64,000 nt of DNA from Rhodospirillaceae bacterium (lineage in GTDB: Bacteria > Pseudomonadota > Alphaproteobacteria > Dongiales > Dongiaceae), in assembly GCA_016712715.1 (NCBI GenBank), contig JADJQM010000002.1, forward strand, positions 806,001 through 870,000. The letters run 5' to 3'. The position numbers were made by a program, and so were the translations under genes. Shown here in pieces: positions 34,585-42,881 of this stretch; the first letter of the stretch is position 1, and each line of letters starts with the position of its first letter. The notes under the pieces were generated by a model. It was not told the DNA's origin. It searched no databases and was given only the letters and a program-made list of their open reading frames with translations.

Positions 34585-36141
34585 ATGAGAAACATCCTGG
34601 GGCGCTGGCCACTTGCCCCCATTCTCGCCGGTTTCAACCTGTTCCTGCCCTATGCCGCAGGCAACATCACGCAGCTCGAGCTCTATGAAATCGGCATCGT
34701 GGCCGCCACCGTGCTGGGTTTCGCGGCGCTCCTCACCCTGCTGCTCTATTTTGTCGTCGGCAGCTGGCAGCGTGCCGGGATCTGCGCCACGGCCGTCATC
34801 TATGTGCTGTTCATCCTGCCGCCGGCGATCGCCAAGCCGGGAGAAGCCGGCTTTGTGGGCTGGTTCATGATGCTGTCGGCAATCGCACTGGCGATCGTGC
34901 TGATCGTGCAATCGCGCCGCTCGCAGAACGATTACCGGCTGCCGAACATCATCATCAACAGTCTGCTGATCGGGCTGCTGGCGGTGCCGACAATATCGGT
35001 GGTCCAGGCAGCTTATTACCTGCGCGGGGCGAGGCCGGCCCCTGACGCCCTGTTTCCCGACCTGCCCGCGGCGCCCGGCGTCACGCCTGGGCCTGATATC
35101 TGGCACCTGGTGCTCGACCGCTATGCCGGCGCCGAGACATTGCGCAAGGTCTATGCTTACGACAACGGTCCGTTCCTCGCGGCCCTCCAGGCCCGTGGCT
35201 TTGCTGTTGCCGATGACGCCGCGGCAAATTACCAGCGCACGGCGCATTCCCTGGCCTCGACCCTCAACCTCGATTTCCTTGATGTGTTTGCCGGGCAAAA
35301 GGCCATGATGCGCGACGACCTGCTGCCGCTCTATCGCAGCATCCGCAACAACCGGGCGGCGCGCTTCCTGCGCGCACAGGATTACCGGCTGATTCATTTC
35401 GGGCCGTGGTGGGAACCCACGCGGCACAGCGATCTTGCGGAGACCCATGTCAATTATCTCGACAATCCGGACTTTCTGCGCCTGACCCTGGAGCGCTCGA
35501 TCCTCAGCCACATTGCGGCTGCCACCGGATTGATCCCGGGAGACGGGCGTGCCGATCAATGCCGGCGGCTGCATTTCCAGTTTGATGAATTGGAACGCCT
35601 GGCCCGGACCGATGGCGCGGCGCGCCGCAAACAGGTCTTCGCGCATCTCCTGCTGCCGCACCCGCCTTTCGTGGTGGATGCGACAGGGCGCTGCAAGACG
35701 CTTGCCGAAGCGCGCGCCCATAGTCGCGCAGACAATTATGCGGCCCAGGTGGCATATGCCAACCAACGTGTCCTGGCCTTGTTGGACGCGATCACGGCGG
35801 CTGGGCGGCCCGCGGTCGTGATCGTGCAGGCCGATGAGGGGCCCTGGCCCGAGGATTTCGCCGGCGATGAGACAACGCTCGGCCTCGATACCAGCAATGT
35901 CGATTGGTCGAAAGCAACGACCGAGCAGCTCCGCGAAAAAATGTTGATCCTGCTGGCCGTGAAGGGCGTGGCGGTCGGCGATCTACCGCTCGCTGCTGAC
36001 GCGACGCCGGTCAATGTCTATCGCCAGGTCTTTGCGCGCTATTTCGGCAGCGACCTGCCACCACTCCCTGATCGCAGCTTTCTGTTCAAGGATCGCGATC
36101 ACCCCTACCGCTTCATCGATGTGACAGATCGACTGCGCTGA
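34585..36141 (+). CDS. Membrane-anchored sulfatase/phosphatase-superfamily enzyme 2
   Basis: 518 residues, intact. Helices at about 10-30, 40-60, 70-90, 95-115 and 130-150 precede the catalytic domain: DIWHLVLDRYAGAETL, NYQRTAHSLASTLNLDFLD, HLLLPHPPFVVD and VQADEGPWPEDFAG. The candidate nucleophile is the Thr/Ser in YQRTAHS. Where sulfatases usually have DHG, this and its paralogue have DEG. It is the final gene of the cassette, 37 bases after its paralogue, and ends 12 bases before the convergent ROK gene. NCBI-style naming would be sulfatase-like hydrolase/transferase. Whether it cleaves or transfers phosphate, sulfate or phosphoglycerol is not determinable here. Confidence 0.85.
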   Translation: MRNILGRWPLAPILAGFNLFLPYAAGNITQLELYEIGIVAATVLGFAALLTLLLYFVVGSWQRAGICATAVIYVLFILPPAIAKPGEAGFVGWFMMLSAIALAIVLIVQSRRSQNDYRLPNIIINSLLIGLLAVPTISVVQAAYYLRGARPAPDALFPDLPAAPGVTPGPDIWHLVLDRYAGAETLRKVYAYDNGPFLAALQARGFAVADDAAANYQRTAHSLASTLNLDFLDVFAGQKAMMRDDLLPLYRSIRNNRAARFLRAQDYRLIHFGPWWEPTRHSDLAETHVNYLDNPDFLRLTLERSILSHIAAATGLIPGDGRADQCRRLHFQFDELERLARTDGAARRKQVFAHLLLPHPPFVVDATGRCKTLAEARAHSRADNYAAQVAYANQRVLALLDAITAAGRPAVVIVQADEGPWPEDFAGDETTLGLDTSNVDWSKATTEQLREKMLILLAVKGVAVGDLPLAADATPVNVYRQVFARYFGSDLPPLPDRSFLFKDRDHPYRFIDVTDRLR

Positions 36142-36153
36142 GTGGTTGCGGTC

Positions 36154-37341
36154 TCAACCCGCCCTGGCGCCGCCCAGCACCTGGAGGACGATGCCGCGGA
36201 TGGTGAGGTCCTCGTCCCACGGATAGGCGCGGATTTCAGTCTGTTCGAGGAGCGTGTCGACCAGCGCCTCTTCCAGGCTGCGGCGCATCTCTTCCTCCAT
36301 CTGGGCATAGCCGCGCACGCCGCTGCCCGTGAGCAGCACGAGGTCAGGGCCGATGAGGGCGATGAGGTTGGAAAGGCCGTAGCCCAGTGCGCGGCCGGCC
36401 TGCTGGAACAGGCTGGTCGCGACCGGATGGCCGTTGCGGGCAAGCTCCACCAGCGCCTGCATCTGTTCTTCGGACGGGTGCAGCGCATCGGTGTTGGGCA
36501 AATCGAGCATGGAACGCGCGTCGCGATAGAGCGCGTAATCGCCGACGAAGCTTTCGATGCAGCCGCGCCGGCCGCAATGGCAGAGCGGCCCGTCGAGCTG
36601 GTATTTGGTGTGGCCGAATTCGGCGCCGGCGCCGGAGCTCGCGGAATGCAGCTTGCCGCCCAGAATGAGGCCCATGCCGACGCCCGCACCCAGCATGACC
36701 ACGGCCAGATTCTCGACCGCCTGCAATTCCGGCCGATGGCGGATGGCAAGGGCGATGCAATCGGCGTCGTTCATGGCGATGACGGGCAAATGGAAGCGCC
36801 GCGCCAGGGGTGCTGCGATGTTGACGTTGCGCACGGTCAGCGCCGGGGACCAGACCAGGGTTTCGTTCTTATGCACCAGCCCCTGGACAGCAAGGCCGAT
36901 GCCGGTGAGCGGCCCGAACTCCGCAGGGATGGACGCGATACAGGCATCGATCATGTCGGCCAGGGCCTCGATCAGGCCGGAATCGGTGAGCTCCAACGTG
37001 TTCAAGGCGCGTACCTGCAAGGGACCGATGCCGCCCGCAAAATTGCCCAGGGCCACTTCGATGCGGTTGATCGAAAGCTTGACCGCGATCATGCAGGCGG
37101 CGGTGGGGGTGAGCTCGATCATCACCTTGGGTCGGCCACGGCCGCGACCGGCATCATTGCCGGGTACTTCGCGAATGAGGCCGTCGCGCATCAGATCGCC
37201 GGTGATGCTGGAGACACTCGCTGGACTGAGAGCCACGATCGCGCCGAGATCGACCCGCGCCAGGGGGCCATGCAGCCGCACCGCCTGCAGGATGCGGTGG
37301 CGGTTGAGCGGCTGGCTGTGGTCGAGGTCGATCTTGTCCAT
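36154..37341 (-). CDS. ROK-family transcriptional repressor (XylR-like)
   Basis: 395 residues. The N-terminal winged helix (NRHRILQAVRLHGPLARVDL, LSPASVSSITGDLMRDGLI) precedes the ROK sugar-binding domain with IGLAVQGLV and GAGVGMGLILGGKL. The zinc site is in GPLCHCGRRGCIESFVGDYA. It diverges from a xylose-type ABC importer, so it is very likely the xylose-responsive repressor of that operon. ATG 37341 is used; a GTG one codon earlier is possible. The gap contains a good promoter for xylF and a palindrome close to the regulator's own start, consistent with autoregulation. Confidence 0.9.
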   Translation of the reverse strand: MDKIDLDHSQPLNRHRILQAVRLHGPLARVDLGAIVALSPASVSSITGDLMRDGLIREVPGNDAGRGRGRPKVMIELTPTAACMIAVKLSINRIEVALGNFAGGIGPLQVRALNTLELTDSGLIEALADMIDACIASIPAEFGPLTGIGLAVQGLVHKNETLVWSPALTVRNVNIAAPLARRFHLPVIAMNDADCIALAIRHRPELQAVENLAVVMLGAGVGMGLILGGKLHSASSGAGAEFGHTKYQLDGPLCHCGRRGCIESFVGDYALYRDARSMLDLPNTDALHPSEEQMQALVELARNGHPVATSLFQQAGRALGYGLSNLIALIGPDLVLLTGSGVRGYAQMEEEMRRSLEEALVDTLLEQTEIRAYPWDEDLTIRGIVLQVLGGARAG

Positions 37342-37395
37342 CACGTCTCTGGGGCAATCCGGAAGCCAGTCTATGCCCGACCAGCACTCCTTTTT

Positions 37396-37416
37396 ATTTC
37401 ATAGCATGAATGAAAT
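37396..37416. promoter_or_regulatory. Palindromic operator candidate for the ROK regulator
   Basis: ATTTCAT (37396-37402) and ATGAAAT (37410-37416) form a perfect inverted repeat with a seven-base spacer, about 55 bases upstream of the ROK start. A looser version, ATTTCGT followed by ATGAAGAT, lies downstream of the xylF -10 element (about 37523-37541), so both promoters may share the repressor. Confidence 0.45.
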
Positions 37417-37491
37417 CGAGCCAATTTTCTGCAGGCGGACGCCACTATTAGCGCGGAATATCCTCCCGCACTTGCGAAATAGACAATTCCC

Positions 37492-37520
37492 TTGACGCAA
37501 AGAAGATCGTCGGGTGATAT
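37492..37520 (+). promoter_or_regulatory. Candidate sigma-70 promoter for xylFHG
   Basis: TTGACG (37492-37497) and TGATAT (37515-37520) are spaced exactly 17 bases, giving a leader of about 95 bases. GGGAGGAG precedes the xylF start as a strong ribosome binding site. Confidence 0.55.
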
Positions 37521-37621
37521 TAATTTCGTTAGATGAAGATAATAGATCGGGGAAAACCCGGCTTTCACCGCGCAGCCCTGTCTGCGCGCAAACAGGACTT
37601 ACCTCTGGGAGGAGATGAGAT

Positions 37622-38695
37622 ATGAAGAATTTTCTGGTCCGTCCGTTGGGACGGCGTGTTGCCATGGCCGCACTCGGCGCTGGCCTGCTGACCGGCGCCT
37701 CGGTGCTGGGCTTGCAGCCGGCACAGGCCGAGGATCTGGTCGTCGGCGTCAGCTGGTCGAACTTCCAGGAAGAACGCTGGAAGACCGATGAAGCGGCGAT
37801 CAAGGCGGTGCTCGACGCCGCCGGTGCCAAATACACTTCGGCCGACGCGCAGAGCAATCCGTCGAAGCAGCTGTCCGACATCGAAAGCCTGATCGCGGGC
37901 GGCGCCAATGCGCTCATCGTGCTGGCGCAGGATTCGGCCTCGATCGGCCCGGCCATCACGGCCGCCACCAATGCCGGCATTCCGGTGGTGGGCTATGACC
38001 GCCTCATTGAGGATCCGGCCGCCTACTACCTCACCTTCGACAACAAGGAAGTGGGCCGCCTGCAGGCAGCGGGCGTGTTCGCGGCACAGCCCAAGGGCAA
38101 TTATGTCTTCATCAAGGGCAACCAGGCCGATCCCAATGCGGACTTCCTGCATGAAGGCCAGCTCGAGGTGCTGAAAGCCGCGATCGATGCGGGCGATATC
38201 AAGGTGGTCGGCGAGCAATATACCGAGAACTGGGATCCAGCCGTTGCCCAGCGCAACATGGAACAGATCCTGACCGCGGCCGACAACAAGGTCGATGCGG
38301 TGGTGGCGTCCAATGACGGCACCGCCGGTGGCGCCGTCGCGGCGCTGACCGCGCAAGGCCTCGCCGGCATCCCGGTCTCCGGCCAGGATGGCGACAAGGC
38401 AGCCCTCAACCGCATCGCGCTCGGGACGCAGACGGTTTCCGTCTGGAAGGACTCGCGCGAACTCGGCAAGGCCGCGGCCACCATCGCCCTCGATCTTGCC
38501 AAGGGTGCCAAGCTTGCCGACGTGCCGGGCACCATCAAATGGCAGAGCCCCAAGGGCGTCGAGATGAACGCCACCTTCCTGAAGCCGGTCGCCATCACCA
38601 AGGATAATCTTGATGTGGTGATCACTGCCGGCTGGATAGCCAAGGCCGAAGCCTGCCAGGGCGCCGACGCCGCCAAAGTCGCGGCCTGCAAGTAA
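37622..38695 (+). CDS. xylF: D-xylose ABC transporter substrate-binding protein
   Basis: 357 residues. The signal peptide ends near LGLQPAQAED. The mature protein aligns by eye with E. coli XylF: GVSWSNFQEERWKTDEAAIK, GGANALIVLAQDSASIG, PVVGYDRLIEDPAAYYLTFD, VVASNDGTAGGAVAALTAQG and VSGQDGDKAALNRIALGTQT. It binds xylose (or a related pentose) in the periplasm. It is the first gene of the operon and divergent from the ROK repressor. A hairpin with a T-run follows, likely making this subunit more abundant than the membrane parts. Confidence 0.94.
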   Translation: MKNFLVRPLGRRVAMAALGAGLLTGASVLGLQPAQAEDLVVGVSWSNFQEERWKTDEAAIKAVLDAAGAKYTSADAQSNPSKQLSDIESLIAGGANALIVLAQDSASIGPAITAATNAGIPVVGYDRLIEDPAAYYLTFDNKEVGRLQAAGVFAAQPKGNYVFIKGNQADPNADFLHEGQLEVLKAAIDAGDIKVVGEQYTENWDPAVAQRNMEQILTAADNKVDAVVASNDGTAGGAVAALTAQGLAGIPVSGQDGDKAALNRIALGTQTVSVWKDSRELGKAAATIALDLAKGAKLADVPGTIKWQSPKGVEMNATFLKPVAITKDNLDVVITAGWIAKAEACQGADAAKVAACK

Positions 38696-38713
38696 GAGCA
38701 ACTTAGACCCGAG

Positions 38714-38753
38714 ACCGTGGTTGCCAACACCGGCAGCCACGGTACTCTTTTTT
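38714..38753 (+). terminator. Intercistronic attenuating hairpin between xylF and xylH
   Basis: ACCGTGG-TTGCC pairs with GGCAG-CCACGGT around loop AACACC, followed by ACTCTTTTTTT. A complete Rho-independent signature inside an operon suggests partial termination so that the binding protein is made in excess. Confidence 0.8.
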
Positions 38754-38784
38754 GATCACATCCGAATCCGAAGAAGCGTTGGCC

Positions 38785-40050
38785 ATGAGCACTGTCAGGG
38801 GCATTTTCGCGCGGCTGGAAATCGACGAGCGCCTGCTCGGCATGATCCTGTGTCTCGTGGGAATCTGGATCGGCTTCCACCTCCTCTCCGACGGCCGCTT
38901 CATCACGCCGCGCAATCTCTATAACCTGTCGCTGCAGACGGCCTCCGTCGCCATCATGGCGATCGGCATGGTGCTGATCATCATCATCCGCCAGATCGAT
39001 CTCTCGGTGGGCTCGATGCTGGGCGTCACCGCCATGATCGTCGGCGTGGTGCAGACTTTCTGGCTGCCGCAGATCCTCGGCGGCGGTCATCCGATGATCA
39101 TGGTCATCGCCGTGGTGTGCGGCATCACCATTGGTGCAGCCCTCGGCGGTCTCAACGGCTTGATGATCGGCTATCTCGGCGTGCCCTCCTTCGTCGTCAC
39201 CCTGGGCGGCCTGCTCATCTGGCGCGGCTGTGCCTGGTGGGTGACGCAGGGCCAGACCGTGGCGCCGCTCGATGAGAATTTCACGCTGCTGGGTGGCGGC
39301 GTCTACGGCACGATCGGCTCGACGGCGAGCTGGATCTGCGCCATCCTCGCTGCCATCGTCATCGCCTTCGCCGCCCATCGCCGCCGTCGCCGGCACATCT
39401 CCTTCGGTTTTCCGGTGCGGCCGGCCTGGGCGGAAATCGCCGTGGTGGTCGCGCAATGCGCGCTGCCCTTGGGCTTTGCCGCCGTCATGAACGCCTATGA
39501 AATGCCGGCGGTCGCGGCGCAGAAACTGGCCGAGATGAAGGGCTGGGACATTCCCGAAGGCGGCATCCATATCTTCATGGGCATTCCCATTCCCGTGCTC
39601 ATCCTGGTGGCGCTCGCGATCAGCGTCTCGCTGCTCCTGAACAAGACGCGCTTCGGCCGCTATGTCTTCGCCATGGGCGGCAATCTGGAAGCCGCCGAAC
39701 GGGCCGGCATCAACGTGAAGCGCATGACCGTGTGGGTGTTCGTCCTCATGGGCGCCTTGGTCGGTGTCTCCGCGATCGTGGCCTCGGCGCGCCTGCAATC
39801 GGCCGGCAACTCGATCGGCCAGCTGGATGAGCTGCGCGTTATCGCGGCAGCAGTCATCGGCGGCTGCACCTTGGCGGGCGGCGCCGGCACGATATCGGGC
39901 GCCATCCTCGGCGCCGTCGTCATTCAATCCCTGCAGAGTGGCATGTCCTTGCTGGGCTATGACGCCAGTCTGCAGAACATCGTCACCGGGCTGGTGCTGG
40001 TGCTGGCTGTCTATATCGACCGGCTCTATCAGCAGCGCCGGCCGGGTTGA
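38785..40050 (+). CDS. xylH: Xylose-type ABC transporter permease
   Basis: About 421 residues of the RbsC/XylH permease family, with ten or so hydrophobic helices. Motifs include IIIIRQIDLSVGSMLGVTAM, LGVPSFVVTLGGLLIWRG, KTRFGRYVFAMGGNLEAAE and GGCTLAGGAGTISGAILGAV. A central insertion with a basic AHRRRRRHISFGF loop is typical of XylH. The ATG at 38785 is used; a TTG at 38752 would add 11 residues. It follows the hairpin and precedes xylG by 14 bases. Confidence 0.93.
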   Translation: MSTVRGIFARLEIDERLLGMILCLVGIWIGFHLLSDGRFITPRNLYNLSLQTASVAIMAIGMVLIIIIRQIDLSVGSMLGVTAMIVGVVQTFWLPQILGGGHPMIMVIAVVCGITIGAALGGLNGLMIGYLGVPSFVVTLGGLLIWRGCAWWVTQGQTVAPLDENFTLLGGGVYGTIGSTASWICAILAAIVIAFAAHRRRRRHISFGFPVRPAWAEIAVVVAQCALPLGFAAVMNAYEMPAVAAQKLAEMKGWDIPEGGIHIFMGIPIPVLILVALAISVSLLLNKTRFGRYVFAMGGNLEAAERAGINVKRMTVWVFVLMGALVGVSAIVASARLQSAGNSIGQLDELRVIAAAVIGGCTLAGGAGTISGAILGAVVIQSLQSGMSLLGYDASLQNIVTGLVLVLAVYIDRLYQQRRPG

Positions 40051-40064
40051 GGGGGAGAGAGAAG

Positions 40065-40814
40065 ATGGCGACACCCCTTGTTGAAATGCGCAACATCTCG
40101 ATCAGCTTCGGCGGTGTCCGCGCCGTCGACGATGTCTCGATCGATCTTTATCCGGGCGAAGTCGTGGGATTGCTCGGCCATAACGGTGCCGGCAAATCGA
40201 CCCTCATCAAGATCCTGTCCGGCGCCTATCAGGCCGACAAGGGCGAGATCCTGATCGACGGCGCGGTGGCTGACATCAAGAGCTCACGCGACGCGCGCGA
40301 CCATCGGATCGAGACGATCTACCAGAACCTCGCCTTGGCCGACAATCTCGACGCCTGCGCCAATCTGTTCCTGGGCCGCGAGATGACCAGCATGGGCCTC
40401 CTCGATGAACCAGCGATGGAAGCGGCGGCGAGGCAAGTCATCGGCCGCCTCAATCCCAATTTCAAGAAATACCACGCGCCGGTCTCGGCCTTGTCCGGCG
40501 GCCAGCGCCAGTCGGTGGCGATTGCCCGCGCCGTGCATTTCGATGCGCGCATTCTCATCATGGACGAACCGACGGCGGCCCTCGGCGTTCAGGAAACCAA
40601 GATGGTGGCCGAACTCATCCAGCAGCTGAAGCGCGAAGGCATCGGCATCTTCCTCATCAGCCACGACCTCCACGACGTGTTCGATCTCTCCGATCGCCTG
40701 TCGGTGATGAAGAACGGCAAACTGGTCGGCACCGTTCGGACGCAGGATGTGACCAAGGACGACGTGCTCGGCATGATCATCCTCGGGAAACAGCCGGGAG
40801 CTGCCGCTGCTTAG
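40065..40814 (+). CDS. xylG: Xylose-type ABC transporter ATPase, single-domain form
   Basis: 249 residues with one complete nucleotide-binding domain: Walker A GLLGHNGAGKSTLIKIL, signature LSGGQRQSVAIARAV, Walker B ILIMDEPTAALGVQE and switch ISHDLHDVFDL. E. coli XylG and RbsA are fused double ATPases of about 500 residues; this one has only a single half and would act as a homodimer, as in FrcA-type systems. GGGGGAGA lies before the ATG at 40065, which is preferred over an upstream TTG. It is the last gene of the operon; no xylose isomerase or kinase gene follows. Confidence 0.92.
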   Translation: MATPLVEMRNISISFGGVRAVDDVSIDLYPGEVVGLLGHNGAGKSTLIKILSGAYQADKGEILIDGAVADIKSSRDARDHRIETIYQNLALADNLDACANLFLGREMTSMGLLDEPAMEAAARQVIGRLNPNFKKYHAPVSALSGGQRQSVAIARAVHFDARILIMDEPTAALGVQETKMVAELIQQLKREGIGIFLISHDLHDVFDLSDRLSVMKNGKLVGTVRTQDVTKDDVLGMIILGKQPGAAAA

Positions 40815-40876
40815 CTAGATTTTATATGCACCAGAGGGCAAGATGCAGGTCTGCTATAATAGATGGCACCGGTATC

Positions 40877-41839
40877 ATGTGGTTTACTCCGCCGCGCATT
40901 TCGGCCCTCAACTTGCGACTTCGCAGCCTGAATGGTGGCGGGAGCTACCCGTCACAATTCGATGGTGTGACAGAAGATGGCCGACCAATCTTTGTGCATT
41001 ATCGGGGTGGGTACATATCAATCGATCAAGGAGATATCGGCGCGTCCCCGGGCGATCCAATGAAGGAATTGCTCTCGACGCGGATTGGCCCGCCATTGCA
41101 CGGTGTGATATTGATCGAACAAGCTTGCGAGATTCTCGGCCTGAGCGCCCCTGGAATTTCAAAGCTGACCAAAGAGCGCTTCGATGCCGCAGTCGATAAA
41201 GACCCTATTGAGGATCTATCCGGCGCGACGACATTTTGGGATCGCTCTCTTCTTGCTCATCAAGAAGACATCGTCGATTTAGTTCATTATTTAGGCGCGC
41301 ACTTCAGTCGAGTGGCGATCCTTGAACCATATTTGGAAGGTTCCAAGAGGCGCTACCGCCAGTCCGAAACGGTTCCCGACGGCGCTTCATTTCTACAGCT
41401 TGGCTTCGAAGGCGAAGACGTCGCGATAGGGCGGCTCATCACAGAACCGAATGTATCGATATCAGAATTCAAGGATGCGTTTGCTGTAATCCTGAATATT
41501 CGAATACACAGGATCACCGCCGCCAATCCGAACGACGAGTTCCCGGATGAGGAAATTGCAGCTTGCCACACGATTTTCCTAAGCATGCAATGCCCGACGC
41601 AATCTGGAAGTCGGCGCGACATGGCGGAAGAAATCGCTGCCGCAATTGCATCGCAGATAGAACGTCGCGTTGACAGAATTGAGATAGAGACAGGTCGAGT
41701 GCTGGAACGGAACGACATCTGGCACGGTCGCAGTCTCGCCAATTGGTGCAAGCAAAAGCCGAATCGTTTCCTTCGGATCTTCAATGATAGAAGTACCGGA
41801 GAAAAGCAAAGAATCGGCCTGCAGTCAGGGAGCGATTAA
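40877..41839 (+). CDS. Unknown protein in an AT-richer accessory patch
   Basis: About 320 residues, not recognised. It looks soluble, with no signal peptide or helix. The N-terminal half reads MWFTPPRISALNLRLRSLNG then FDGVTEDGRPIFVHYRGGYI. The C-terminal half has a regular amphipathic segment (RRDMAEEIAAAIASQIERRV). Base composition is clearly more AT-rich than its neighbours, and it lies between the xylose operon and a toxin-antitoxin pair, which suggests horizontal acquisition. A TATAAT at 40854-40859 stands 17 bases before ATG 40877; ATG 40826 is an upstream alternative in frame. The 200 bases after it contain no convincing gene. Confidence 0.65.
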   Translation: MWFTPPRISALNLRLRSLNGGGSYPSQFDGVTEDGRPIFVHYRGGYISIDQGDIGASPGDPMKELLSTRIGPPLHGVILIEQACEILGLSAPGISKLTKERFDAAVDKDPIEDLSGATTFWDRSLLAHQEDIVDLVHYLGAHFSRVAILEPYLEGSKRRYRQSETVPDGASFLQLGFEGEDVAIGRLITEPNVSISEFKDAFAVILNIRIHRITAANPNDEFPDEEIAACHTIFLSMQCPTQSGSRRDMAEEIAAAIASQIERRVDRIEIETGRVLERNDIWHGRSLANWCKQKPNRFLRIFNDRSTGEKQRIGLQSGSD

Positions 41840-42036
41840 GGGCGGAGCCGCTAGAGCTCATGGATGAACACGGCGATGCCCATTCCATCGCCGCCAAGAA
41901 TCCGGCCGGTCGCGCATCAACTGCGTTCGCGTGCAAGGGCTTCACTTGGTCAAAACTCAGCGGGACCTCAGGGCCTCCAATCATCATCACGCGCGGCGCA
42001 GAGATCGTGCATGATTTGGCCGGAGCAGCCGGGTGT

Positions 42037-42540
42037 CTAGTCGAGCTCGATCTGCGCGGACAATGATTGCATTCGGGTTCTCGCCGCTTCGCTCTCGGCC
42101 TTTAGCGCCGCCCAATCATCCGGCGGCTGGTCCCGCGCCAGCATCTTCTTGAACACGGCATAGGCGTCGGTCTTGGCTCCATAGGCACGTAGGGTCGCCG
42201 TGTCGTTGACCCAGGCATAGAGGATGATCCTTTCGGTTTTGCGGTAGCGGAAGAATAGCCGGTACTGCTGGAAGAATTTGGCGCGCAGCCAGTGCTTGTG
42301 CTCCGGCCCCAGTGTATCGCCATGGCGATACTCGTCCCGTTCGGGGTCCTGCGGGATGACCTCGAAGGCGAGCTTGGCAATGGCGGCTAGGCGTTTGGTG
42401 ACGTTATTCTGGCGATATCCGGCGGGGTCCTTTGCGCGCGCGCGTTCGACCTCGGCAATCAGCGCTTCCAGCTGATCCAGGAAGAGGCTGTGGGCAAGGA
42501 TGGTCCATCCTTGGATGGTAAGAGGTCGCTGGTCGCTCAC
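42037..42540 (-). CDS. yhaV: YhaV-family toxin of a type II toxin-antitoxin system
   Basis: 167 residues. YhaV is a RelE-superfamily ribonuclease acting on mRNA. The family is recognised from GWTILAHSLFLDQLEALIAE, HWLRAKFFQQYRLFFRYR and ERIILYAWVNDTATLRAYGA, ending with DAYAVFKKMLARDQPPDDW. The length matches E. coli YhaV (154 residues) with a longer tail. Its start overlaps the stop of the antitoxin gene by four bases, the classic coupling that keeps antitoxin production ahead of toxin. It is cotranscribed from the palindrome-bearing promoter upstream of prlF. Confidence 0.92.
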   Translation of the reverse strand: MSDQRPLTIQGWTILAHSLFLDQLEALIAEVERARAKDPAGYRQNNVTKRLAAIAKLAFEVIPQDPERDEYRHGDTLGPEHKHWLRAKFFQQYRLFFRYRKTERIILYAWVNDTATLRAYGAKTDAYAVFKKMLARDQPPDDWAALKAESEAARTRMQSLSAQIELD

Positions 42541-42866
42541 GCGTCTTCATCATCCGATGGCAAGGGTTGGTCGAGATCGATAGCCGTCCCGTTGGTCAGG
42601 GCGCCGATGCGGTCTACCAACTCATGCGTCACCGGCCGGATTGAGGCCGTGCCGGCCGCGATATCGCTTGCCAGGAAATCGAGGAACCGTCCCAGCGCGG
42701 GGTCTTCCTCAGGGTTACTCTGCCGTTCGAGGATCACCGTGTTCTCATCAATTACCTTGAAGACGATCTTGTCGTGCTTCATCAGGTGGAGGGCACGGCG
42801 AACGCTGGCTGGGATCGTCGTCTGGTAACGTTCGGTGAGCGTTCCCACATTTTCGATGATAGCCAC
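42537..42866 (-). CDS. prlF: PrlF-family antitoxin (AbrB-like)
   Basis: 109 residues. The N-terminal swapped-hairpin DNA-binding domain reads LTERYQTTIPASVRRALHLM, and the acidic C-terminus (LDQPLPSDDEDA) would neutralise YhaV. GTG at 42866 is chosen because AGGAG lies seven bases upstream; the frame extends 10 codons further upstream into the operator region, which is unlikely to be translated. It is first in the prlF-yhaV operon. Two 18-base palindromes just upstream are its probable autoregulatory sites. Confidence 0.92.
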   Translation of the reverse strand: MAIIENVGTLTERYQTTIPASVRRALHLMKHDKIVFKVIDENTVILERQSNPEEDPALGRFLDFLASDIAAGTASIRPVTHELVDRIGALTNGTAIDLDQPLPSDDEDA

Positions 42867-42881
42867 GGCGCTTCTCCTGCA

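Noticed and set aside
41860..42066. A 68-codon plus-strand frame and an opposing 69-codon frame between the orphan gene and yhaV.
   Set aside because: Neither shows family likeness, ribosome binding site or a plausible composition.
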